A stretch of 10,919 nt of DNA. It comes from Anaerolineales bacterium. GTDB taxonomy: Bacteria > Chloroflexota > Anaerolineae > Epilineales > JAANWY01. Where the stretch lies: NCBI GenBank assembly GCA_018263655.1, contig JAANWY010000085.1, positions 1 through 10,919 on the forward strand, written 5' to 3'. The notes beneath the pieces were generated by a model. The model was not told where the DNA came from. It ran no database searches and saw only the letters and a program-made list of their open reading frames with translations. Made by a program: the position numbers and the translations under genes. Below, in pieces: positions 1 to 6,380 of the stretch (positions within the stretch are counted from its first letter, which is position 1; every line of letters begins with the position of its first letter).

Positions 1-447
1 CTGACGGCGGCCGGCCTCCTCACACCGCCACGCTTCTCTGACGGCCACAAAATCGGATTGGAGGTGGAGGACGTCGCCACCGGCCGGCGCCGACCATTGG
101 CCCAACGTGTCGGCGACACCGACGGGCCGGCAACCGATACCTGGCACTTCCACACCGCCGGCCTGGCCTGGGGTGCAGACGTCTTGCGGCATGTTGTGCC
201 GTGTGATCTGTTGGTCATTGACGAGTTGGGGCCGCTGGAACTGGAGCGCAACGAGGGCTGGACCGCCGGCCTCGATGTGCTGCGAGATGGCGATTATCGT
301 CTGGCCGTCGTGGCCGTCCGGCCGGCCCTGGTGCCCCGCCTGGAGCAGCGATTGGACAACATACCGCTCGCCACCTTGACCCTGACCGAACACAATCGCG
401 ATCACCTGGCTGCGCAAATTCTCGCCCTGGCCGGAGGTGACCAGTGA
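1..447 (+). CDS. THEP1-family nucleoside-triphosphatase, 5'-partial
   Basis: This reading frame is open from base 1, so the start and the N-terminal P-loop lie outside the window; 148 residues are visible. It reads as the C-terminal two thirds of a THEP1-type NTPase (COG1618/NTPase_1 family), small P-loop enzymes that hydrolyse NTPs in vitro and whose cellular role is unsettled. What shows this is a segment near visible residues 5-35 in the family style (TPP..., KIGLEVEDVATG..., LAQR) and a Walker B strand with its characteristic extension, DLLVIDELGPLEL, followed by NEGW. An ATG-like start at base 58 would cut through a conserved segment and is not preferred. The stop overlaps the GTG of the next gene by four bases (GTGA), with GGAGGTGA just upstream, so the two genes are probably translationally coupled. 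The link with an ECF importer suggests a role in handling or energising the imported compound, which is inference. Confidence 0.8.
   Translation: MTAAGLLTPPRFSDGHKIGLEVEDVATGRRRPLAQRVGDTDGPATDTWHFHTAGLAWGADVLRHVVPCDLLVIDELGPLELERNEGWTAGLDVLRDGDYRLAVVAVRPALVPRLEQRLDNIPLATLTLTEHNRDHLAAQILALAGGDQ
433..440 (+). promoter_or_regulatory. Shine-Dalgarno site for the ECF ATPase gene
   Basis: GGAGGTGA lies three bases before a GTG start at 444 and inside the end of the upstream NTPase gene. It supports GTG 444 as the real start and a coupled, overlapping operon arrangement. Confidence 0.6.
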
Positions 448-1925
448 TCCACATCGAGCACCTCTCCGTGCACTACGGCCGGCACCAGGCCCTTCGACGG
501 GCTCAGGACGTCGCGCTGGACGACGTCAACCTCCACATCGAGCCCGGCGAGTTCGTGTTGCTGACCGGCCCATCGGGTTGTGGCAAGAGCACGCTGGCCC
601 GCTGCTTGAACGGCCTCATCCCCCACTCCATCCCAGCTCGACAGGAAGGACAGGTCACCGTCGACGGCCAAGTAACTGCAGCGTCGTCCGTCTCCGAACT
701 GGCGACATCTGTCGGCTCGGTCTTCCAGAACCCGGCCACGCAATTGTTCAACCTGACGGTGGAAGAGGAAGTCGCCTTCGGTCCGCGCAACCTGGGATTG
801 GACGAGCCCGAGGTCCGCCGCCGCGTCAATGGAGCATTGGAGGCCACCGGTCTGTCCGGCCGGCGCCGGCGCTCCACGCACGCCCTGTCCGGCGGTGAGC
901 AACAGCGACTGGCCATCGCGTCGGTGCTGGCTATGGGACCACGGATACTGGTGCTCGACGAGCCAACCTCTAGCCTCGACGTCCGCAGCACGCGCGACGT
1001 CATGACGACCCTGGCAAGGCTCAATTCCGAAGCCGGCGTCACCATCTTGATCATCGAGCACCGCCTGGGCGAGGTGGCACGGCTGGCGCGGCGAACGGTC
1101 GTCATGGACCAGGGCCGGATTGTGGCCGACGGACCGACCGACGACGTCTTCGCCGGCCGCGATTTCCTGCGTCGCCTCGGGTTGCGCCGGTTGTCCGGCG
1201 AACTGCAAGAGGATTGGACAGCGCTGTTGGCGCCCAACGGGCAGCCACCGGGTCCGCCCATTGTCGAACTGCGGGACGTGGAGGCCGGGTACGGCCAGGA
1301 AACCGTGCTGCACGGGCTTGACCTGACGCTGCACGCCGGTGAGTTCGCCGCGCTGGTGGGCGACAACGGCGCCGGCAAAAGCACCCTGGCGCGCGTGCTG
1401 GCCGGCCTCGTCAAACCGCGCCAAGGCGAGGTTCGGCTAGGCAACGCCCGGCCCTTAACGCCCGGGCGAGAAGTCGGCCTGCTGTTCCAGAATCCGCTCC
1501 ATCAGTTGTTCTGCGAAACAATCGATGAAGAGGTGAGCTTCGGTCCCCGGAACTTCGGTTGTCTTGACCGGGAGGACCTGATGTCCGTCTTGCATGCAAC
1601 CGGATTGGCGTCGCTCCGCCAGTGGTCGGTCCATGGGCTGTCCAGCGGGCAACAGCAGCGTACGGCGCTGGCCGCCGTCCTGGCCCTTCGGCCGCGTCTG
1701 ATCATCCTCGACGAACCGACCATGGGGCAGGATTGGGGGCACTTGAGCAGGTTCATGGACTTCCTGGTCGCACTGAATGAGGCTGGACACACCATTCTGC
1801 TGATCACTCACGACTACAAACTCGTACATCGCTACGCCCAGCGGATCCTGCTTCTACGCGACGGTCACATCGTCGCCGATGGAGCGCCGGCTGGGCGGCG
1901 ATATCGACTAGCAAAGGAGAACTAG
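444..1925 (+). CDS. ECF transporter ATPase, two fused ABC domains (EcfA-EcfA')
   Basis: A 493-residue cytoplasmic ATPase with two ABC domains in one chain, powering an energy-coupling-factor importer. Domain 1 (about 1-250): Walker A GPSGCGKST at 42-50, Q-loop FQNPATQLF with Q95, signature LSGGEQQR at 148-155, Walker B LVLDEP with E173, switch His206. Domain 2 (about 273-493): Walker A GDNGAGKST at 306-314, Q349 in FQNPLHQLF, a slightly degenerate signature LSSGQQQR at 399-406, Walker B with E424 followed by TMGQD, and His456. The FQNP...QLF and TMGQD motifs are typical of ECF ATPases rather than other ABC proteins. It starts with GTG, overlaps the NTPase gene by 4 nt and ends one base before the S-component ATG. 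Domain 1 carries eight extra residues (16-23, ALRRAQDV) that match a dispersed palindromic repeat; see the repeat at 489-512. Function as ECF ATPase is secure; the substrate is not known. Confidence 0.93.
   Translation: MIHIEHLSVHYGRHQALRRAQDVALDDVNLHIEPGEFVLLTGPSGCGKSTLARCLNGLIPHSIPARQEGQVTVDGQVTAASSVSELATSVGSVFQNPATQLFNLTVEEEVAFGPRNLGLDEPEVRRRVNGALEATGLSGRRRRSTHALSGGEQQRLAIASVLAMGPRILVLDEPTSSLDVRSTRDVMTTLARLNSEAGVTILIIEHRLGEVARLARRTVVMDQGRIVADGPTDDVFAGRDFLRRLGLRRLSGELQEDWTALLAPNGQPPGPPIVELRDVEAGYGQETVLHGLDLTLHAGEFAALVGDNGAGKSTLARVLAGLVKPRQGEVRLGNARPLTPGREVGLLFQNPLHQLFCETIDEEVSFGPRNFGCLDREDLMSVLHATGLASLRQWSVHGLSSGQQQRTALAAVLALRPRLIILDEPTMGQDWGHLSRFMDFLVALNEAGHTILLITHDYKLVHRYAQRILLLRDGHIVADGAPAGRRYRLAKEN
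489..512 (+). repeat. Dispersed palindromic-type repeat inserted in frame in the ECF ATPase gene
   Basis: The 18-mer CCCTTCGACGGGCTCAGG (490-507) equals an intergenic copy at 3522-3540 except for one extra G there, and differs at two positions from the reverse complement of 9253-9270. It encodes residues inside ALRRAQDV (16-23). From the conserved Tyr of strand 1 to the residue pair before the 'D-V/L' strand there are 13 positions in domain 1 (Y11 to A24) and 5 in domain 2 (Y283 to V288). Removing the 24 bases restores the spacing exactly (YGRHQALDDV). This points to an in-frame insertion. Confidence 0.65.
1914..1919 (+). promoter_or_regulatory. Shine-Dalgarno site for the ECF S component
   Basis: AAGGAG, seven bases before ATG 1927 and inside the last codons of the ATPase gene. 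It confirms the start and the tight operon spacing. Confidence 0.6.
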
Positions 1926-1926
1926 C

Positions 1927-2535
1927 ATGCGTTTTACAGTCCGCGATTTGGTCTACATCGGCGTTTTTGGTGCCCTGTGGGGGGCAGTCGAGATGACGCT
2001 TGGCTCCGTCTTGCATGTCGTGAACGTCCCCTTTTCGGGCGTCATTCTGACAGGCATTGGCGTCACCATCCTCCTGATTGGCCGGCTGTTCGTGCCACGC
2101 GCCGGCTCGGTGCTGTTCATCGGCCTGGTCACGGCCTTTCTCAAAATGCTCAGCCTGGGCGGTATCGTGCTGAACCCCATGATCGGCATCGTCGCCGAGA
2201 GCCTGCTGGCCGAGGTTGTTCTGACGGCAACCGGCCGGCCACGGCGCGCCAGCTTCGTCCTTGCCGGCGCCCTGGCGACATTCTGGCCCTTCGTCCATCC
2301 CTTCTTCACGCACGGGCTCCTGGCCGGCCGTGACTTGCTCACGGTGTACGGCTGGACGATCGAGAAGGGCGCTGAACTGTTGGGACTCGACGCGTCGGCC
2401 GTCGTGCTCATTGTGGCGGGGCTGATCGGCGTCCACCTCGTTATCGGCGCTATTGCCGGCACGCTGGGCTGGGATGTTGGCCAAATCATCCAGAAGCGCT
2501 TGCAGCCATCCGCGAGGGCACCGAGAGTATCCTGA
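1927..2535 (+). CDS. ECF transporter S component (substrate-binding membrane protein), substrate unknown
   Basis: A 202-residue, very hydrophobic protein with about six predicted membrane helices (roughly 10-26, 35-53, 60-80, 83-101, 109-130, 157-180), the size and topology usual for ECF S components, the subunits that bind the vitamin, metal or other small substrate in the membrane. The first helix is rich in small residues (IGVFGALWGAVEM), as expected for the surface that docks on the T component. A charged tail (from about 190) should be cytoplasmic. It lies one base after the ATPase stop and 41 bases before the T component ATG, so it sits in a classical A-S-T cluster. I recognise it as an S-type protein from composition, length and context, not from a substrate signature, so I assign no substrate. 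A riboswitch upstream of the operon would help, but the operon start is outside the window. Confidence 0.8.
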   Translation: MRFTVRDLVYIGVFGALWGAVEMTLGSVLHVVNVPFSGVILTGIGVTILLIGRLFVPRAGSVLFIGLVTAFLKMLSLGGIVLNPMIGIVAESLLAEVVLTATGRPRRASFVLAGALATFWPFVHPFFTHGLLAGRDLLTVYGWTIEKGAELLGLDASAVVLIVAGLIGVHLVIGAIAGTLGWDVGQIIQKRLQPSARAPRVS

Positions 2536-2576
2536 ACTAGTATCGTTTGGGACAGAATTCTCACTTGAATGACGAT

Positions 2577-3284
2577 ATGACAAACATCAACCAACATCTG
2601 GCCGGGAAACGGCGTCTGGGCACCCCGGGGTATCTCAGCTGCCTGGTTTTCTCCCTGATCGTCGCCGTGCTGGCGCAAGGGTGGCGGGCCAGCATCGCCT
2701 GCGGCCTGTCCGTGACTCTGGCGGCGGTCTTCTACCCCGCCGGACTCGAACCGCTGCGCAGCCGCCGGCTGTGGCTGTTCGTGGCATTCCTGCTGGTGCC
2801 GGCCGCCCTGCTAGCAGCGCCGAAGGATCTGGCCGTGGGGGGCGTGTCCCTGTCGCGGCACGGGCTGGTGGCCGGCATCCAGATGGCATTCCGGGCCGTC
2901 ACGATCCTGATAGCCGTCTCGGGGTTCGCGGCGTCAGTCTCGGTCAGCGAACTCAGCGGACTGCTGGAACGTGCCGGCTTGAGGGGGTTGGGATTTGCTC
3001 TGGGTGTGGCGTTCAACATGCTGCCCGTCGTGCGGGAGACGGCGGCCAACGCCTACCAGGCGCTTCGGCTGCGAGGTGGATTCCAGCGGCAGCGCCTCCG
3101 AACGCTGCGCCTGCTGCTCGTCACCGTGGTGGTCAACAGCTTGCGCCATGCCGACGACATCGTCAACGCCGCCGAGGCGCGCGCCTTCTCCCCGGATCGC
3201 GCCCGCCCGCTGCCGGTGACACGGGAACGGAGCGACTTGGCGTTGGCCGGCGTTCTGGTATTGCTAGCTCTCGCACTGCTCTAG
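2577..3284 (+). CDS. ECF transporter T component (EcfT/CbiQ family permease)
   Basis: The transmembrane coupling subunit that joins the S component to the two ATPase domains. From ATG 2577 it is 235 residues. Hydrophobic helices occupy about residues 18-35, 36-52, 65-82 and 95-120, with a last helix at the C-terminus. The cytoplasmic coupling part shows both Arg motifs of the family: ALRLRGGF in the first coupling helix and AAEARAFSP in the second (the Ala-Arg-Gly/Ala type motifs that insert in the ATPase grooves). A TTG at 2547 would add ten residues (GQNSHLNDD) unlike the family; neither start has a good Shine-Dalgarno sequence, and ATG 2577 is chosen because the protein then begins normally. 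It is the last gene of the NTPase-A-S-T operon; downstream lies a repeat-bearing convergent region. Confidence 0.87.
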   Translation: MTNINQHLAGKRRLGTPGYLSCLVFSLIVAVLAQGWRASIACGLSVTLAAVFYPAGLEPLRSRRLWLFVAFLLVPAALLAAPKDLAVGGVSLSRHGLVAGIQMAFRAVTILIAVSGFAASVSVSELSGLLERAGLRGLGFALGVAFNMLPVVRETAANAYQALRLRGGFQRQRLRTLRLLLVTVVVNSLRHADDIVNAAEARAFSPDRARPLPVTRERSDLALAGVLVLLALALL

Positions 3285-3490
3285 AGGTTCAGATGAGGTT
3301 ACGCTCATGACCAGAATCGTGGGAAGGCAATGCCGCCATGTGCGAAGTGCTCAACAGGTGAGCCAGCCGGAGCACAGCGGCTGTGAGACACCGCTTCAGC
3401 ATGGGGCGGAACGTCCGTTTCCGCAGATTGCGTTGGGCGAAGATCAGAATGACGATCTGAATTTGCCTGTCTCCACACCGCCCCACGTTG
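3285..3490. other. Convergent intergenic region, first part; no gene seen
   Basis: This stretch follows the ECF operon stop. I see no convincing coding frame, tRNA or promoter. It holds two short hairpins: CACAG/CTGTG at 3373-3385, and GCGGAA/TTCCGC at 3406-3424 with a seven-base loop. Neither is followed by a T-run, so neither is a convincing intrinsic terminator. Confidence 0.5.
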
Positions 3491-3567
3491 GCCGAAGGTC
3501 TCCTGACCGAGGCGAAACGGGCCCTTCGACGGGGCTCAGGGCGCCGCTCGGTCAGGAGACCTTCGGC
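3491..3567. repeat. Palindromic repeat, copy 1 (21-bp perfect arms, 35-nt loop)
   Basis: Left arm 3491-3511 and right arm 3547-3567 are perfect reverse complements; the core is CGAAGGTCTCCTGACCGAG. The same 19-bp core occurs as a hairpin at 6411-6458. The loop differs: here it starts GCGAAACGGG like copy 2 but then holds a further copy of the CCCTTCGAC...GCTCAGG repeat (3522-3540). It lies between convergent operons and could act as a bidirectional transcription stop or RNA-stabilising hairpin, although no T-run follows. Confidence 0.9.
3522..3540 (+). repeat. CCCTTCGAC-GCTCAGG dispersed repeat nested in the loop of palindrome copy 1
   Basis: CCCTTCGACGGGGCTCAGG, identical to the copy in the ECF ATPase gene (490-507) except for one additional G, and close to the two copies at 9195-9212 and 9253-9270. 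Its absence from the loop of the second palindrome (6430-6439) suggests insertion of one repeat into another. Confidence 0.7.
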
Positions 3568-3634
3568 GATACAGGGGCAGATCCAAGCTGTGGCACCTAG
3601 TACAGTTCGGCGGAAATCCTTCACCAGTTAGATC

Positions 3635-3732
3635 GTAAGCGTTCAGGGGGTAACCCATGGAGCATCCTGAGCGCTCGGGACGTCGTTTCGCGCTACTCGG
3701 GATGCTAGTCCTGATATCTCCTGAACGGCTAC
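3635..3732. repeat. MITE-like element with imperfect terminal inverted repeats and inner hairpin
   Basis: The termini GTAAGCGTTCAGG (3635-3647) and CCTGAACGGCTAC (3720-3732) are inverted repeats at 11 of 13 positions. Inside is a second hairpin, AGCATCCTGAG (3661-3671) with CTCGGGATGCT (3696-3706), paired throughout with one G-T. The terminal motif GTAAGCGTTCAGGGG also occurs at 8933-8947. The element starts ten bases beyond the stop of the last phn gene, so it may end or process the phn transcript; there is no T-run. Confidence 0.6.
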
Positions 3733-3741
3733 CTTCTGCCT

Positions 3742-4899
3742 TCAGACAATCGCCTCCCGCACCCGGGCACTCGTGTAGTCCATCAGCCATACGACGATGA
3801 CGATCGCCCAGACAGCCACGGAAGCCCACGTCCACCGCGTCTGGTTGATCCAGTTACGGAGTACAAAACCGACGCCACCCCCGCCGACGAAGCCGATGAT
3901 GGTCGAGATGCGGACGTTGATGTCCCACTGGTAGATTGTGAAGGCAGTGTACGGTGGCACAATCTGAGGAACGACACCATAGACGACGACCTGGAACCGA
4001 TTAGCGCCAGTTGCCGTGACGGCCTCGATAGGACCCTCCTGAATGCTCTCGGCTGCTTCGGAGTACAGCTTGCCCAGCGAGGCGATGGTGACGATGCTCA
4101 GGGCCAGCACGCCGGCAAACGGCCCAAAGCCGACCCATATGGCGAAGATGGTCGCCAGGATGATGGGCTCGATGGAACGCATCACGTTGAAGAACCCGCG
4201 TGTCAACCCGTAAACGGCGTTGCCGGCCGGCGTGCGGGGCATGATGTTGCGCGCGCCGAGGAAGCTCAGCGGGACGGCGATGATTCCGCCAAGGGTGGTC
4301 GCCATCAATGCCAAGAAAACTGTCTCGATAATCTTTTCGATCGTGGTGCGGAGGGGTTCGCTAGGCTGCAACGCACCCGATTCCCACTCCACTTGCGCCA
4401 CCACACCCGAAACGCCTCCTTGCTGTTCCAACAGGGGTGGGACGGTCGTCTCGACGGTGAAAGCGCCCTGAGCGTCAGTGGTGAACTGCTCGTCCCGCAG
4501 CCGGCCCTGCATGCCGGCCGGCGCCCAGTGCAGCCGGCCCGAGGTGTTGGGGCGGAACCCGAAGCCACTAACCATCACCGGATCCTCCGCACTGGCACAA
4601 GCCGGCTCTATCTGGACCGCCGGCCCGTCCGACGATCCTTCGTCAGGCGCGGGTGACGGCGGCGATCCACTGCACGGCGCCTCGATGACGGTTTCGGCCT
4701 CTTGGATCTCTTCGGGACGGGTGAACAGATGTGGCTGCAGCAGGTCCTTGATGATGCCTCGGGCCTTGGGCGCCCCCTCGATGAGGAGCGATGGCTGCAT
4801 GCCGGCTGCGTTCCAACTCCACACATACATGCCGGCAGCCAGTGCGATCAGCAAGAGCCAACGCCCTCGTTGCAGCCAAGTTTTGTCTTCAAAGTTCAT
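3742..4899 (-). CDS. phnE: Phosphonate-type ABC transporter permease PhnE, with inserted extracytoplasmic domain
   Basis: A 385-residue membrane subunit of a phosphonate/phosphite-type importer. One helix near residues 13-32 is followed by an extra segment (about 40-180) and then the permease core (about 185-385) with the usual helices, the ATPase-contact loop IEAVTATGANRFQVVVYG (291 onward, EA...G pattern), and the family-typical YQWDINVR and IIGFVGGGGVGF. Ordinary PhnE proteins are about 260-280 residues, so this one is about 110 longer. The extra part has PCSGSPP (Cys76), EPACA (Cys101), VSGFGFRPNTSGRLHW and TDAQGAF, which looks like an Ig/IPT-type beta domain; the two Cys could form a disulfide. 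It should face outside, near the binding protein. GAGGTTG about nine bases upstream serves as ribosome site. It is paralogous to, and 33 bp after, the other phnE, and is the last gene of the operon. Confidence 0.9.
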   Translation of the reverse strand: MNFEDKTWLQRGRWLLLIALAAGMYVWSWNAAGMQPSLLIEGAPKARGIIKDLLQPHLFTRPEEIQEAETVIEAPCSGSPPSPAPDEGSSDGPAVQIEPACASAEDPVMVSGFGFRPNTSGRLHWAPAGMQGRLRDEQFTTDAQGAFTVETTVPPLLEQQGGVSGVVAQVEWESGALQPSEPLRTTIEKIIETVFLALMATTLGGIIAVPLSFLGARNIMPRTPAGNAVYGLTRGFFNVMRSIEPIILATIFAIWVGFGPFAGVLALSIVTIASLGKLYSEAAESIQEGPIEAVTATGANRFQVVVYGVVPQIVPPYTAFTIYQWDINVRISTIIGFVGGGGVGFVLRNWINQTRWTWASVAVWAIVIVVWLMDYTSARVREAIV

Positions 4900-4932
4900 G
4901 AACTCAACCTCTAACTAGCCTTGGCCCTTGCC

Positions 4933-6339
4933 CTACACAATGCGCTCGCGCACTTGCGCACTTGCGTAGTCGAGAATCGTGACGACAATGGCGATGGCCC
5001 AGATGGCGGTGCCAGCTTCGTTATAGTCCGACAATCGAATCCACTGCTGGAGCAAGAATCCAATGCCGCCGCCGCCCACGAATCCGAGGATTGTCGACAT
5101 ACGGACATTGATGTCCCAGCGGTAGATGCTGAAGGCCACGAAGGGGGGCAACACCTGGGGCAACACGGCGTAGACCACGACCTGGGCGCGATTGGCGCCC
5201 GTCGCGGAGACAGCCTCGATGGGACCCGGATCAATGCTTTCGATTGCCTCGGAGTACAGCTTGCCCAGGGCTGCAATGGAGTGCGCGACCAAAGCCAAGA
5301 CGCCGGCAAACGGGCCCAGACCAACCCACACGACAAAGACGATGGCCATGATTAAGGGTTCGACGGACCGCAAGATGTTGAGCAACGTCCGTGTCACGTA
5401 GTAGACGGCTGTCCCCACTGGATTGACAGCCATCAGATTGCGGGCGCTGAAGAAACTCACGGGGACGGCCAACAGAATGCCCAGCGTCGTGGCCATCAAC
5501 GCCTGGGCAATGGTCTCACCTACTCGCCGTACCACTAGCCAGAAAGTTTCACTGGCATGCGGACTCCCAACCGGCGTGGATACCCGGGGCTTGATCTCAT
5601 GAATCTGTGGCCCGTGCTGGCCCGACTCGGGAACCACGTCAGGCACGGCAATCTGCTGGCTGAACTGACCCTGCGCGTCGGTTTCGAAATTGACAAACTC
5701 GCCCCTGGCCCGCAGCCGGCTCGCCTGGCCAATCGGGTTTTCCCACCACAGTTCGCCGGTCCGCGACGGCGGGAAGTTACCACCCCGAACGGTGATTGTC
5801 TCGTCTACATCAGCGCAGGTGGGCTCGGTGATCAAATACGGGGCGTCGACCTTCGGTTGTGCCACCGCCGGTGGCGACCCCGAGCACGGGGATTCGAAGA
5901 TGTGGATCGCTTCCATGACCTCAACATCGCGCGTCACAACGTCGGGCTTGAGCAGACTGGCTACAACCGGCTGAATCCTGGGCACGCCCTCGACCAATTT
6001 GAGAACACTGATCTCCGTCACTTGCCACCCGATAGCGTAGACCACAACCGCGATCAGGACAAATCCTAGCACAAACGATGGCTGCCGCCCCTGAGCCTGC
6101 TGACGCGCATCCCAGGCATTCCACAGCCAGAACGGCAGCAGCCCGATGTAGAGCAACGACATGTCGAGCCACGTCAGCAATCCGACGAGGATGACGGCCG
6201 CTCCCAGAAAGCTGAGCCCGCGACTCCGTTCGCCAAGGTATAGCTGTCCTGCACCGGGGACAATCAGCGAAAGCAGGCTGGCGAGAGCCGGTGAACGATT
6301 GGGGTCTGTTTCTTCTGCGATGTCTTTTTCGTCTACCAT
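4933..6339 (-). CDS. phnE: Phosphonate-type ABC transporter permease PhnE with TM2-like N-terminus and inserted extracytoplasmic domain
   Basis: A 468-residue PhnE paralogue. Domains in order: an N-terminal TM2-like membrane unit (about 15-80) with LIVPGAGQLYLGERSRG and ending in LWNAWDA; one helix (about 88-107); an extracytoplasmic insert (about 140-250) with PCSGSPP (Cys152), EPTCA (Cys175), ITVRGGNFPPSRTGELWW and TDAQGQF; and the permease core (about 255-468) with GPIEAVSATGANRAQVVVYA, YRWDINVR and GFVGGGGIGF. The insert and core are clearly homologous to the downstream phnE; the TM2-like part is not present there. The two probably form a heterodimeric channel, as in other phnDCEE operons (family knowledge). 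No Shine-Dalgarno sequence precedes ATG 6339; instead an 8-bp repeat array starts two bases upstream. Either the start is leaderless-like or coupled, or the repeat displaced the native site. Later Met codons would remove the TM2-like part. Confidence 0.9.
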   Translation of the reverse strand: MVDEKDIAEETDPNRSPALASLLSLIVPGAGQLYLGERSRGLSFLGAAVILVGLLTWLDMSLLYIGLLPFWLWNAWDARQQAQGRQPSFVLGFVLIAVVVYAIGWQVTEISVLKLVEGVPRIQPVVASLLKPDVVTRDVEVMEAIHIFESPCSGSPPAVAQPKVDAPYLITEPTCADVDETITVRGGNFPPSRTGELWWENPIGQASRLRARGEFVNFETDAQGQFSQQIAVPDVVPESGQHGPQIHEIKPRVSTPVGSPHASETFWLVVRRVGETIAQALMATTLGILLAVPVSFFSARNLMAVNPVGTAVYYVTRTLLNILRSVEPLIMAIVFVVWVGLGPFAGVLALVAHSIAALGKLYSEAIESIDPGPIEAVSATGANRAQVVVYAVLPQVLPPFVAFSIYRWDINVRMSTILGFVGGGGIGFLLQQWIRLSDYNEAGTAIWAIAIVVTILDYASAQVRERIV

Positions 6340-6340
6340 G

Positions 6341-6380
6341 GGTTAGTCGGTTAGTCACTTGGTCGGTTAGTCGATTAGCT
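6341..6380. repeat. Tandem 8-mer array, left block
   Basis: Five consecutive 8-base units: GGTTAGTC, GGTTAGTC, ACTTGGTC, GGTTAGTC, GATTAGCT. The array begins two bases from the phnE start codon. A 24-base stretch (6350-6373) recurs exactly at 6501-6524. Confidence 0.85.

Noticed and set aside
402..1424. Long minus-strand open frames opposite the ECF ATPase gene
   Set aside because: Antisense shadows of a GC-rich gene; the plus-strand frame holds all ABC motifs.
3491..3567. Classical intrinsic terminator between the convergent operons
   Set aside because: The hairpin is strong but neither strand has a T-run after it; it is reported as a repeat with possible termination activity only.
3307..3600. 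Open frame of 97 codons on the plus strand in the convergent gap, and an overlapping 111-codon frame on the minus strand
   Set aside because: Both run through the palindromic repeat, have no ribosome site and show no protein-like composition; the symmetric repeat alone keeps frames open.
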